This document shows positions 15,331 through 23,739 of a DNA stretch of 38,021 nt, in pieces. A program made the position numbers and the translations under genes. Position 1 is the first letter of the stretch; each line of letters begins with the position of its first letter. The stretch is from Thiotrichales bacterium (GTDB lineage: Bacteria > Pseudomonadota > Gammaproteobacteria > Francisellales > CACEW01): contig CANJUQ010000016.1 in assembly GCA_947478175.1 (NCBI GenBank), positions 1 through 38,021 on the forward strand, given 5' to 3'. The notes under the pieces were generated by a model. The model made no database searches, was not told where the DNA came from, and saw only the letters and a list, made by a program, of their open reading frames with translations.

Positions 15331-16506
15331 TTATTGCGCCCCATAAGCCCCTGGAAACACCACATCCTTCGTCACAAAGACGTTAAACAAATCCCCTGGC
15401 CTGATCTCAATCGTGGGCTGAATATTGATATTTTTCTGAGCGAGCTGCGCGCCTGTTTGTGAGAACTCTTGGCCAATAGATGCTGCAATAATTTGCTGAT
15501 TCGTCAGCGCCCCATTAGTCGTGGATTGCTGAGGCTGCGAGAGTTGACCTAAAGCACCAAAAAGAGAAAACAAAAGCGCTGAGCCAAAGATTCGCGTGTA
15601 ATGTTCATCGACTAAATCATGCAGCCCTGCCATGCCTGAGAGATCCACTCCTGGCATGCCTTCTAAATCTAAAGAGGACCCATTGGGGAAAATAATTCGG
15701 GACCAAGCCATGAGAACCCTGGTTTGACCGTAGGCCACTTGGCTATCGTAAGCGCCCACTAATTTAGAGCCTTGAGGGATGAGCAAATTATTTCCGGTGG
15801 GTGTGTCGTACACATTTTCCCTCACAATCGCCAAGATTTGACCGGGTAAGTCGGAATCAATCCCGGTGACCAATTCTGCTGGAATAATGCTGCCGGCTTG
15901 AACTTCATAAGGTGACACTGGGCTTTGAACCGCTTGATTTAAATAGTCTGAGTTTTGCGTACTCGCCTGATTTAAAAATGCGGTTTTTTGAGGCTGCATA
16001 TTTTGTTGGTTATAAGCGCTTGGCTGAGCGGCGCCAGCAGGGCTAGGCGCCATAGAAGCATTCTGATTTTGATTAAAGACAGGCCCCGTATTCATGCTCG
16101 AATTCACTTGTGAACTATTACCGAGGTTCACTTGAAGACCACTGGTGAAAGCCTGTTTCAAATCTTGGCTTGGTTCTGTCATCGTTCCACCAGAACGTGC
16201 CCCTAAAACCGCCACATGGCTGGTTCGTAAATTCTGAGCGCCCAAAATCCCTGGGACATTGTTCATGGGTTGCGCATTAATCTGATGAATCATTTCTAAA
16301 CTTGAAACCGTTTGGGATCCATCGCCATTGACCTTATTTAAATCAGGACCCGCTGGGGTCGTATCGCCCGAGTTATGATTCACGGAATAAAATATAAAAA
16401 CGACAATCAAGATGGCTCCAAAAACAAAGAGCCCTTTCACTCGTTTAGAAATCTTGGTGCCTTTTGGAGGCACTGGAATATGAGAGTCTTTTATCTTTTC
16501 TGACAT
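15331..16506 (-). CDS. trbI: TrbI/VirB10 channel core protein
   Basis: 391 residues. A single membrane helix at 25-42 follows a short cytoplasmic tail. A long Gln/Asn/Pro/Ser-rich linker spans about 50-190. The C-terminal beta-barrel domain starts near IIPAELVTGIDSDLPGQILAIVRENVYDT, then QGSKLVGAYDSQVAYGQTRVLMAWSRIIFPNG, and ends RPGDLFNVFVTKDVVFPGAY. This is the VirB10/TrbI signature. It spans both membranes and gates the outer-membrane pore. It lies 11 bases after the trbG stop. Confidence 0.95.
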   Translation of the reverse strand: MSEKIKDSHIPVPPKGTKISKRVKGLFVFGAILIVVFIFYSVNHNSGDTTPAGPDLNKVNGDGSQTVSSLEMIHQINAQPMNNVPGILGAQNLRTSHVAVLGARSGGTMTEPSQDLKQAFTSGLQVNLGNSSQVNSSMNTGPVFNQNQNASMAPSPAGAAQPSAYNQQNMQPQKTAFLNQASTQNSDYLNQAVQSPVSPYEVQAGSIIPAELVTGIDSDLPGQILAIVRENVYDTPTGNNLLIPQGSKLVGAYDSQVAYGQTRVLMAWSRIIFPNGSSLDLEGMPGVDLSGMAGLHDLVDEHYTRIFGSALLFSLFGALGQLSQPQQSTTNGALTNQQIIAASIGQEFSQTGAQLAQKNINIQPTIEIRPGDLFNVFVTKDVVFPGAYGAQ

Positions 16507-16517
16507 GACCCGCCCCC

Positions 16518-17537
16518 TTACGATAAATTTTCATTGGTGATGAAAACGCGATCTTGCGAGAATCCGACATTCGAGACTAAAACCGCTTTTTCAAACAAGG
16601 CATCGACGACGTAATAAGGTGCTTTGTATCTGAAGTTCACTAATTGTTTCTCAGCCCCTTTAGAAATAAAGATCGCCGGCAAATCCATACGGCTCACAAT
16701 GCCTGGAAATTGAATAAAAGTATGAGTGCCATCATCAAAAACTCGGACGGGTTTCCAGGGCGCTGAGCCTGAGAGTTTGTAGTTAAAATTAATATGATTG
16801 AGATCCATCGTCGTGCTCGAATCAACCACCTGAGAATTTTGATCGTTCGACGCGCTGCTACTGATCATGCTTTGCTGATCTTGGTACAAATTCTTCGCCA
16901 AGGTGTCATAGGGGTAATAGAAAGTGACTTTGCGATCATAAGTTTGGGTCTGCTGACAGCCAGGGGAATTTAAATCTCCCGTACAAGCGCTATTGGCTTC
17001 TGATGGATTAATGGAGACCAGGGATAAATCATAGGTCCGCTTATTCGTCGCCATGATTAAGTTCGTGCTGATGTCATAGTCTTCTGGCTTAATCACGAGT
17101 GAGAAGGCCCCATTGGGAAACTGATCTCCGGTATAAATTTCTGACACCTGCCAACGAGCGCTATCGCCAAGTACGACACCGTCTTGATTAATTTTTTCTC
17201 CGGCTTGTAATTGAATAATACAAGCTCTCAAAGGCTGGCACGCCACAATGGGCTGTTGATTAGGCTCATACGGAAAAGAGACAAACCCTTCTGTGTACAC
17301 ATTGGGCGCCTTGCCGGTTTTTACAAACTCTTGGTAGGCCTTCACTAAAGCGGGATCATTGCCATAACCAAAGCTGGCTTCCACTTGAGTCTCTGGGAGC
17401 GCTGGGACTTTGACGGTTTGAGTCACGACTTTATTAGCTGAGCTGAATTCTCCAGCAGGATATTTAGACCAAGAGGAGCACCCTGAGAGCAATAAGACCC
17501 CAGTGAGGGCAGAGGCACCCAATACAAAATTTTTCAT
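16518..17537 (-). CDS. trbG: TrbG/VirB9 outer-membrane core protein with lipobox
   Basis: 339 residues. The start at 17537 is set by an AAGGA site eight bases upstream; the longer frame to 17612 runs into trbF. The first 21 residues form a lipoprotein signal peptide ending LLSGC. VirB9 features follow: the IVACQPLRACIIQLQAGE region, RWQVSEIY, SLVIKPEDYDISTNLIMATNKRTYDL, and the C-terminal VFDDGTHTFIQFPG with PYYVVDALFEKAVLV. No separate TrbH/VirB7 lipoprotein gene was seen, so acylation of TrbG itself may replace it. Three extra cysteines are present in a CTG...PGC cluster. Confidence 0.93.
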   Translation of the reverse strand: MKNFVLGASALTGVLLLSGCSSWSKYPAGEFSSANKVVTQTVKVPALPETQVEASFGYGNDPALVKAYQEFVKTGKAPNVYTEGFVSFPYEPNQQPIVACQPLRACIIQLQAGEKINQDGVVLGDSARWQVSEIYTGDQFPNGAFSLVIKPEDYDISTNLIMATNKRTYDLSLVSINPSEANSACTGDLNSPGCQQTQTYDRKVTFYYPYDTLAKNLYQDQQSMISSSASNDQNSQVVDSSTTMDLNHINFNYKLSGSAPWKPVRVFDDGTHTFIQFPGIVSRMDLPAIFISKGAEKQLVNFRYKAPYYVVDALFEKAVLVSNVGFSQDRVFITNENLS

Positions 17538-17550
17538 TTTTAAATTCCTT

Positions 17551-18405
17551 TTAAGCTGTGTGATTCCAGGCAATGTTGGTGAGATAGATCCCAAACGGGT
17601 TGTAATTTTCAAGACCAGAAATCACCGATCCAAATTCATAAGAAATCACCGCCACATACGATTCTTGAGTCAGCAAGTCTCCGCTTAAATCGCGGGTCGT
17701 TTCAGTCCAACCCACCTGATACGAATGCGCTGAAACCGGCATGGTGTAATTAATCTCAACATCCCGTGTGATTTTTTGGTTCAACGAAAAAGGATCATTG
17801 CCATCAAAATACTGTTTGACGGTGTTGGAGGCTTGGCCTTTGGTAAGCGCATAAGCCGTACTGGAATAAGTTTTTTGAACCGCATTGTCAGCCCTCACAG
17901 ATCGGCTATCAGTAATAAATTGATCCATAAAATAAGAAACAAGCTGGCTCGAGATCGGCATCTTTTGATCAGCGGGTGTGACGCCTAAAACGTGATTATC
18001 TTGGACCTGAACAATATAAGGCTCGACTTTGGACTGACCTGCCACAATCACAAATCCAATCATGGCAACGACAAGACCTAGAGCCATCACGCCCATAATT
18101 CGATACGCGTTTTCTAATTTAATAGTCTGCGTGCCATATAAATCATTCCAAGCCTCACGGCCTTTGAGATACGGATTGTCTTGAATTCTTGCCTGACGCT
18201 GGGATTTTTGCTTTATAAAAACTAATTGCTTCTCAAGACTCGCTATTTTTAATTTATATTTTTTAAATTCTTGAGGCGTGATTTTTTCTTCTTCGATATG
18301 AATCACAGGATCTTTTTTAATAAAAAATCTTGTTGGATCTATTTTTTTACAGACCCTCACCAGCGGCTCTAAATGCTGACGCCAGTGTCTTAAAAAATGT
18401 TGCAT
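17551..18405 (-). CDS. trbF: TrbF/VirB8 inner-membrane protein
   Basis: 284 residues. A cytoplasmic N-terminus of about 100 residues contains a short coiled-coil (about 45-75). It is followed by NPYLKGREAWNDLYG, the typical TrbF/VirB8 pre-membrane motif, then one membrane helix at 103-123. The periplasmic domain ends with VAVISYEFGSVISGLENYNPFGIYLTNIAWNHTA; the NPFGIYVTxxxW motif is diagnostic of TrbF/VirB8. It nucleates the inner part of the channel. It lies 9 bases after the trbL stop. Confidence 0.93.
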   Translation of the reverse strand: MQHFLRHWRQHLEPLVRVCKKIDPTRFFIKKDPVIHIEEEKITPQEFKKYKLKIASLEKQLVFIKQKSQRQARIQDNPYLKGREAWNDLYGTQTIKLENAYRIMGVMALGLVVAMIGFVIVAGQSKVEPYIVQVQDNHVLGVTPADQKMPISSQLVSYFMDQFITDSRSVRADNAVQKTYSSTAYALTKGQASNTVKQYFDGNDPFSLNQKITRDVEINYTMPVSAHSYQVGWTETTRDLSGDLLTQESYVAVISYEFGSVISGLENYNPFGIYLTNIAWNHTA

Positions 18406-18414
18406 AAGGTTCCC

Positions 18415-19521
18415 CTATTTCTTTAGCGAATTTGATTTGGATCTCTTTTTTGGAGAAGCGCTTTGGCCATTGGATTTAAAATTATCAGATAGGCCCCCAC
18501 TCATATTGTTTGATGCGGCATCACCGGTATTTTTAGCACTAGATCCCTTAACGGCGCCCATCAAAGCTGAGCCCGCTGTTTTGGCCGCTAAAGCGCCAGC
18601 ACCAATGGCAATTCCTCCAACGCCGCCTCCAACAGAAACAGCGGATTTCACATGTCCCATCGCCATGGCGCCCACAGAAGAAGCCGTCATCACAGCGCCT
18701 GCAGCGGCATCCGCTCCACTATTCATCGACATACCGCTGATGATTTGAGCGATAAAAGCAGGAACCCGTTTGGCCACTAAAAAATAAATCATGGAAGCGA
18801 TGAGAATCAGAAGAAACCCTTCAAACTGTTTTGTTTTTGCAGCCGTCTCAGCAATTTGAGACCAATCTTTCCCGAGCGTAGAACCAACTCCAATGATGAT
18901 ATAAAGAACCATGAGTTTGACGCCCAAAGAAATAGCCGTATTTAAATAATTCATGGCATAAGTTTGTGTGAATTTATTAGCGCCAAAAGCCATAAACATA
19001 GGGCTCATGGCAATCAAGCAATAGGACTCGATTAGCGTGATGGCAAGCTCAGCGGCAATGAGTCCATAAAATAAAGAAATCGCAATACAACTGACACCAC
19101 CTAACAAAGTGCCTAAGGGCGTTTCGAAAAATCCCCAAACCCCAATCGCTCTTAAAATGCCCGCTGAAATTGACAACCCTTGTCCTGCGACGGAAGAGGG
19201 GTCAAGTGTCTGAAGCCCTGAGGAATGAGCCCCTAGATCAATAAAAAAATTAATGATTAGTGGGAACCATGTCCCCGCGTTATTCATCGCCGTTAAAAAG
19301 ATCCCAATCACCAGGCCTTTCTTAATAAGCTCTGCCGCCATGTCGCCCAATGACTCACGATTGAGCGTATAAAAAAGAGCAATCACAGAAATTTGAATCA
19401 CTGCAAAATAAAAAAACAAATGTTGAGCGGTCAGGAAGATCATCCCAAAAACGTCTTGGAACTTAGCCAAAAATTCATTGGTGATCTGATCAAAAACCTG
19501 TGATTGATCGATGGTCTGCAT
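18415..19521 (-). CDS. trbL: TrbL/VirB6 polytopic membrane protein
   Basis: 368 residues with at least six membrane helices between about 20 and 260. The family phrases GVSCIAISLFYGLIAAELAITLIESYCLIAMSPMFMAFGANKFT and AISLGVKLMVLYIIIGVGSTL are TrbL-like. The last 110 residues are Gly/Ala/Ser-rich and end in a basic tail (KKRSKSNSLKK), which is typical of TrbL C-termini. It forms part of the inner-membrane channel. It is followed by trbF and preceded by a small TrbK-position gene. Confidence 0.93.
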   Translation of the reverse strand: MQTIDQSQVFDQITNEFLAKFQDVFGMIFLTAQHLFFYFAVIQISVIALFYTLNRESLGDMAAELIKKGLVIGIFLTAMNNAGTWFPLIINFFIDLGAHSSGLQTLDPSSVAGQGLSISAGILRAIGVWGFFETPLGTLLGGVSCIAISLFYGLIAAELAITLIESYCLIAMSPMFMAFGANKFTQTYAMNYLNTAISLGVKLMVLYIIIGVGSTLGKDWSQIAETAAKTKQFEGFLLILIASMIYFLVAKRVPAFIAQIISGMSMNSGADAAAGAVMTASSVGAMAMGHVKSAVSVGGGVGGIAIGAGALAAKTAGSALMGAVKGSSAKNTGDAASNNMSGGLSDNFKSNGQSASPKKRSKSNSLKK

Positions 19522-19534
19522 GGCTAGGCCTTCA

Positions 19535-19849
19535 TTAATAAAATTTCATGTGGTCAGGCAATTTGCTCATATCGATCCCGGTATAAGCGCCTTCCACTTC
19601 ATAACAGCCTGGGGTTGGTGTTTGATAGGTATTGCAATAAGCAATGGCCTCTTGCCAACGTTTGGTATTCGCATTTTTTTCTTCGGTCCAATAAGCCTGG
19701 CCGTAATCATGAGCGGGTTTGTACTCTTTGAGTGAGTCCACGGGGGCATCACTCACATTCTTGATATACACCAGTCCCACAATGATTGAAGCGGCTGCGA
19801 CAATCGCAACAGCACCGCCAAAACTTAATTTAATAGAACTCGACTTCAT
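19535..19849 (-). CDS. Small membrane protein in TrbK position; candidate entry-exclusion protein
   Basis: 104 residues. An N-terminal helix (about 10-28) acts as anchor or uncleaved signal. A polar periplasmic part follows with two cysteines in YW(N9-12)RWQEAIAYCNTYQTPTPGCYEVEGAY. In RP4 the gene between trbJ and trbL is trbK, the entry-exclusion factor. EexN-like proteins also have a WC pattern of this type. There is no lipobox here, unlike TrbK of RP4. Position and pattern support entry exclusion or an accessory pilus role; sequence alone does not prove it. Confidence 0.6.
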   Translation of the reverse strand: MKSSSIKLSFGGAVAIVAAASIIVGLVYIKNVSDAPVDSLKEYKPAHDYGQAYWTEEKNANTKRWQEAIAYCNTYQTPTPGCYEVEGAYTGIDMSKLPDHMKFY

Positions 19850-19858
19850 GGTTTCTCC

Positions 19859-20602
19859 TTAGGGGTTAAAATTCGGAATATGGCCAAAGGCCTGGTTATT
19901 TTGATAAGCCGGATAGGTGTCATCGGCGTTGTTGATATAGTCTTCCGCGGCCTTAGTTCCTGATTGGTCTTTTTCAATTTGATAAGCCATATAGGCGTTC
20001 TGAGCATTGGTCTGATTAATCACCAGCTGTCTTAAATTTTGCATTTGATTGACGTTCTCAGCGGCAATCTGATTACCCACTTCTAAAGCTTGTTGTCGGC
20101 CACTTTCTGTTCTGGCCATTTGGCGAAGCTGATCAATCGTCCCTTCTTCCGTGGAGAAATCTTGAGCTTGAAGCCCGGCGGATTCTAAAGTCCCACGCAA
20201 AGTATCCAGCGTTGTTTGAGACCAGGATTGATAAGATTTTGAGTAATCTTGCTGAGCGACATAGCCCGGGTATTTCTGCTGAAACACGCCGTCTAAATTT
20301 TGCATTGAATAAGACAGAGACTGTCCCTGATTAACGATAGAGGCGAGCTTCTGGAGATTTTGAGCGGTGCTATCCCAAATGACGCTGTTAAAGCCCTTTA
20401 AGTTTTGAACCTGGTATTGCAAAGACTGCATTTGATTCGCAACTTCTTGGACTTCTTGCTCTAAAGACGCCGCGGTTTTAATAGACGTCGTGGTATCGAC
20501 GGCCAAGTTCTCAGCCTCAATACTCATATCAATCCCACCGCCACCGGCAAAGGCTTGAAGGCAGAGACATGACAGAGCGGCAGCGATGAGTAATTGCTTC
20601 AT
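19859..20602 (-). CDS. trbJ: TrbJ/VirB5-type secreted pilus protein
   Basis: 247 residues with a signal peptide (cleavage after AFA, about residue 19), then GGGGID. The rest is largely helical and coiled-coil-like with many Gln: QEVQEVANQMQSLQYQVQNLKG, QNLQKLASIVNQGQSLSYSMQNLDGVF, and RQQALEVGNQIAAENVNQMQNLRQLVINQTNAQNAYMAYQ. This is the TrbJ pattern. It probably sits at the pilus tip or aids assembly. The ATG overlaps the trbE stop by 4 bases. Confidence 0.92.
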   Translation of the reverse strand: MKQLLIAAALSCLCLQAFAGGGGIDMSIEAENLAVDTTTSIKTAASLEQEVQEVANQMQSLQYQVQNLKGFNSVIWDSTAQNLQKLASIVNQGQSLSYSMQNLDGVFQQKYPGYVAQQDYSKSYQSWSQTTLDTLRGTLESAGLQAQDFSTEEGTIDQLRQMARTESGRQQALEVGNQIAAENVNQMQNLRQLVINQTNAQNAYMAYQIEKDQSGTKAAEDYINNADDTYPAYQNNQAFGHIPNFNP

Positions 20603-23064
20603 ACCTCACCGCCGTAATTCCGATCAAAATGCTCGACCCAGTGCCCTAAATTTTTATGAACGAGCCAGTCTCTAATCCATGTTTTGTCATCTTTGCGATA
20701 GGTCGCGTAAAAATGCTTTTTCTCATCATCGCTAATCCCTAAAAAGGCGATGGCTAATTCGCCAAGGCCTAAATCAATCAGTCGGTTTCCTAAGATCGAC
20801 GTCACGTAGTAATGACGCTTTGGAATACTCGACGCGATGATTTGAATCTGACGATCGTTAAGCCCTAAGCCCTCATACACTTTTCGAATGGCATCTTCTT
20901 TGATATTGGGATTGGGCAAGTAAATCTTTGTCGGACAAGACTCAGATAAAACTTCGCTGATACTGGATTTCAAAATATCCGTCATCGATTGCGTCGTGAT
21001 AATCGCCGCAACGTTTCGTTTTCTAAGCGTCTTTAACCAGTCTTTAATTTTCCGGGCAAAGATGGGGTTATCTAAGTAGAGCCAGGCCTCTTCGAGAATT
21101 AACAAAGTCGGCCGGATGTCTTTGAACATCTTTTCGAGTTTGCGAATCAGATAAGAAATCACCGGGACATAGTGAGCCTCTTTTTGCTGGAGCAGCCAGC
21201 CCATTTCCAGCGCCATAACGTCGGCATTTTCAATACTGTCCTGGTAGCCGCCTAAGAGCCTTGAAATGCTCTGCGAGCTAATAAAATTTTCGAGGACTTT
21301 TCGAACGCCTACTTCTTGGACTGATAAAACCAGATTTTTTAAAGTCCGATGCTCCACCTTCCCAGTGGCTAATCCTGCCAAGGCTTCTCGAATCGAAGAC
21401 TTTTGAAGTTGATTAGGTTTAATCCCATTGAGCTCACAAATCTCTTCAATAAAAGTACACGCCCAGTCCAGCTCATCCGATTCATGAATATGCGCCAAGG
21501 GTCCAAACGAAATAGATTCATTCTCGCCCGGGTCGTAGTACTCGCCGTTCAATGCCCAGATGATGGCTTTATTCGAATTATCTTTATCAAAAAAGATCAC
21601 GCGAGAGCCTGGGTATTTTCGATGCTGCGCGGCAATGAGAGAAAGCAAAGTAGTTTTACCGGCGCCTGTCATGCCGACGATCATGGTGTGGCCCACGTCT
21701 TTGACATGAAGATTAAATCGATAAGGCCGGGAGCCATTCGTCGCTGAATAAAACAAAGGCGGTGATTTTTTCGGATACATCGGGCAGGGACAAATTTTTT
21801 CACCCTGATAAATACTGGAGATCGGTGACATTTGAGCGAAGGTCACACTGTCCATGAGTGGACGTCGCAAATTGTAATAACCATGCCCTGGGATCGATCC
21901 TAAATAAGCCTCGACCGCATTCACGTCTTCGTCTTTTAAGGTAAAGCCCAGCTGCTGAATTTCAGACTTCATGTCTTTGACAATCTCAGACAATTTATTT
22001 TCGTCCGGGCTCATGAGAGCAATCGTGCTAGAGGTAAAGCCGAATCGAATCAAACCATTCTCATTGTCAGACTTCGCTTGAAGGACTTCTTCCAACATGT
22101 TTTCCGCGTCACGGTTCATGCGAACCGCCCCACCGCTACCAATGGACTTTTGAATAAGGCCCATAAAGCCCAAGGCTTTGGACGACCAGCTGCGCTGATA
22201 AGATTTTAAATATTTTTCCGCGGTACTCGGGCTTAAAGAAATAAAACGTTTGGACCAACGATAGGTCACGGGGAAGCTATTGAGTCGGTCTAAAATCGTC
22301 GGAAAAGATTCCGTCGGGAATTCATAGAAGGTCAGCGTTCTAATAAAGTTAGACCCAATCTTGGGTCGAAACCCGCCGGTAAAATCTTCAGTGGCTAAGT
22401 AACAATCTAAATAAAAAGTGGACGGCGGGACTTTGAGGGTTTGGTTTTTCCCCGTGATGCAGTAATGCACGAAAGTTAAAAGATCTTGGCCTTCGATACG
22501 CTCGAGTTTTAAAAAGGCTGAGAGTACGCCAGTAATTTCGGTGAGCTGATTTTCAAATTTGGCGTGGATCTCATCGAGCGTTGTGGCTTTAACCTCTGAG
22601 TCCGTCTCGATCGCAAATTTTTTAATACGCGCGGAGAGTTCTTTGTCAGGCGTCCAAGTAAGCGTCAGATAAGTCAGCGTATCAAAATGAGAATCTTCAG
22701 ACTCATATTGGGCTCTTCGCTCATCATCGATGAGGGCAGAGACAATATCCGGGAAATCTTGAGGCGCGGGATAATCTGTGGCCTCTAAGCTCACTAAATT
22801 CATTTCTAACATCCAACCATCTTGGGTGTATCTCAGCGCCTGATTGAGGCTGGCAACCACCGCATCTAAATAAGTCCCGGTCGACGAATCAACGTCAGGG
22901 CCGCGATAAATAAAATAGGCTGAGAACGCGCCGTCTTTGTGCATCAAAGTTTTAGAGTCAACCATCAAGGCAAAGCCCAATAGATCATTAAAGCCTGAGA
23001 GCTTTCTGTTCGTAGATAAGGCCTGAACGGTTGGATTATTTTGCTTCTCTTTAATAAAAAACAT
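20599..23064 (-). CDS. trbE: TrbE/VirB4 conjugation ATPase
   Basis: 821 residues, full length for the family. The N-terminal CagE/TrbE domain covers about 1-400, including GFRPKIGSNFIRTLTFYEFP and the PGHGYYNLRRP motif. Walker A GMTGAGKT is at 464-471. Walker B TLLILEEAWLYLDN is followed by IITTQSMTDIL. It powers pilus assembly and works with TrbB and TraG at the inner membrane. It ends ATGA into trbJ and starts 2 bases after trbD. Confidence 0.96.
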   Translation of the reverse strand: MFFIKEKQNNPTVQALSTNRKLSGFNDLLGFALMVDSKTLMHKDGAFSAYFIYRGPDVDSSTGTYLDAVVASLNQALRYTQDGWMLEMNLVSLEATDYPAPQDFPDIVSALIDDERRAQYESEDSHFDTLTYLTLTWTPDKELSARIKKFAIETDSEVKATTLDEIHAKFENQLTEITGVLSAFLKLERIEGQDLLTFVHYCITGKNQTLKVPPSTFYLDCYLATEDFTGGFRPKIGSNFIRTLTFYEFPTESFPTILDRLNSFPVTYRWSKRFISLSPSTAEKYLKSYQRSWSSKALGFMGLIQKSIGSGGAVRMNRDAENMLEEVLQAKSDNENGLIRFGFTSSTIALMSPDENKLSEIVKDMKSEIQQLGFTLKDEDVNAVEAYLGSIPGHGYYNLRRPLMDSVTFAQMSPISSIYQGEKICPCPMYPKKSPPLFYSATNGSRPYRFNLHVKDVGHTMIVGMTGAGKTTLLSLIAAQHRKYPGSRVIFFDKDNSNKAIIWALNGEYYDPGENESISFGPLAHIHESDELDWACTFIEEICELNGIKPNQLQKSSIREALAGLATGKVEHRTLKNLVLSVQEVGVRKVLENFISSQSISRLLGGYQDSIENADVMALEMGWLLQQKEAHYVPVISYLIRKLEKMFKDIRPTLLILEEAWLYLDNPIFARKIKDWLKTLRKRNVAAIITTQSMTDILKSSISEVLSESCPTKIYLPNPNIKEDAIRKVYEGLGLNDRQIQIIASSIPKRHYYVTSILGNRLIDLGLGELAIAFLGISDDEKKHFYATYRKDDKTWIRDWLVHKNLGHWVEHFDRNYGGEV

Positions 23065-23066
23065 GA

Positions 23067-23396
23067 TTAGACCTTCCTGCCAATGAGGATGGATGGGCGA
23101 ACTTTTTCGGGAGGTGCCATGACAGAAGATCTTGCAGGGAAATAGCCCTGCTTATAACGATTGTGCCGCGCGTACAATTCGACAATTTGCTCGTCTTTTT
23201 TGGAGACAAAAGTAAAAAAAGTATGCAGGGCAATGAATAAAGTGGGACCAATCAAAACTTCAGGCAGCTTGTAATTGGTCGACATCAAAATGCAGATACA
23301 CAGCGTCGTGTATAAAACAGCGACTTTGCGTTCAACACCCATAAATAAAATATGTCGGATGATTGCTCGATTCACGGTGATGCAGGTTCCTCTCAT
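23067..23396 (-). CDS. trbD: TrbD/VirB3 membrane protein
   Basis: About 109 residues. Two adjacent membrane helices (about 25-42 and 46-65) follow a basic N-terminus, then a charged tail with KKDEQIVELYARHNRYKQGYFPAR, the usual TrbD/VirB3 end. The frame continues to a TTG at 23408. The ATG at 23396 is the more likely start, though neither has a strong ribosome binding site. Function: inner-membrane partner of the TrbE ATPase in pilus biogenesis. Confidence 0.87.
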   Translation of the reverse strand: MRGTCITVNRAIIRHILFMGVERKVAVLYTTLCICILMSTNYKLPEVLIGPTLFIALHTFFTFVSKKDEQIVELYARHNRYKQGYFPARSSVMAPPEKVRPSILIGRKV

Positions 23397-23400
23397 GGCA

Positions 23401-23736
23401 TCATCCAATCACAGCGCCAGCGGCGGGAAACAGAGTGGCTAATAAAGAGCTCGCACCAAAGGCAATGGCAATGCCAACGCCAATTTTTAAACCCCGTGCG
23501 CCGCCTGATTGAAAGTCACCAAAGGCAATCGTGAAGCCTGCAAAGGCCACACCAATAATGGCGAGCCAATGCGCAATCGGACCATCTAACCACCCTGCTA
23601 TCACCGATAAGAACATTAAAAATCCGGTGGACGTATCATCAGAAGCAAAGGCAGAGCAAGGGGATAGAGCCAAGAAAATTAAACCTGTTTTTGATTTAAT
23701 TTTTTTGATCTTTTTAATCGCAGAAAAAATTTTCAT
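23401..23736 (-). CDS. trbC: TrbC/VirB2 conjugative pilin
   Basis: 111 residues. A long signal peptide (about 1-31, ending SAFA) is followed by two hydrophobic helices, about 55-72 and 84-102, with Gly/Ala-rich composition. The linker FGDFQSGGARGLKIGVGIAIAFGA is characteristic of TrbC/VirB2 pilins. It is the pilus subunit, inserted in the inner membrane before assembly. It sits between trbB and trbD as in other Trb operons. Confidence 0.92.
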   Translation of the reverse strand: MKIFSAIKKIKKIKSKTGLIFLALSPCSAFASDDTSTGFLMFLSVIAGWLDGPIAHWLAIIGVAFAGFTIAFGDFQSGGARGLKIGVGIAIAFGASSLLATLFPAAGAVIG

Positions 23737-23739
23737 CGC

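Noticed and set aside
21403..21747. 114-codon plus-strand frame
   Set aside because: Antisense to the Walker A region of trbE; shadow only.
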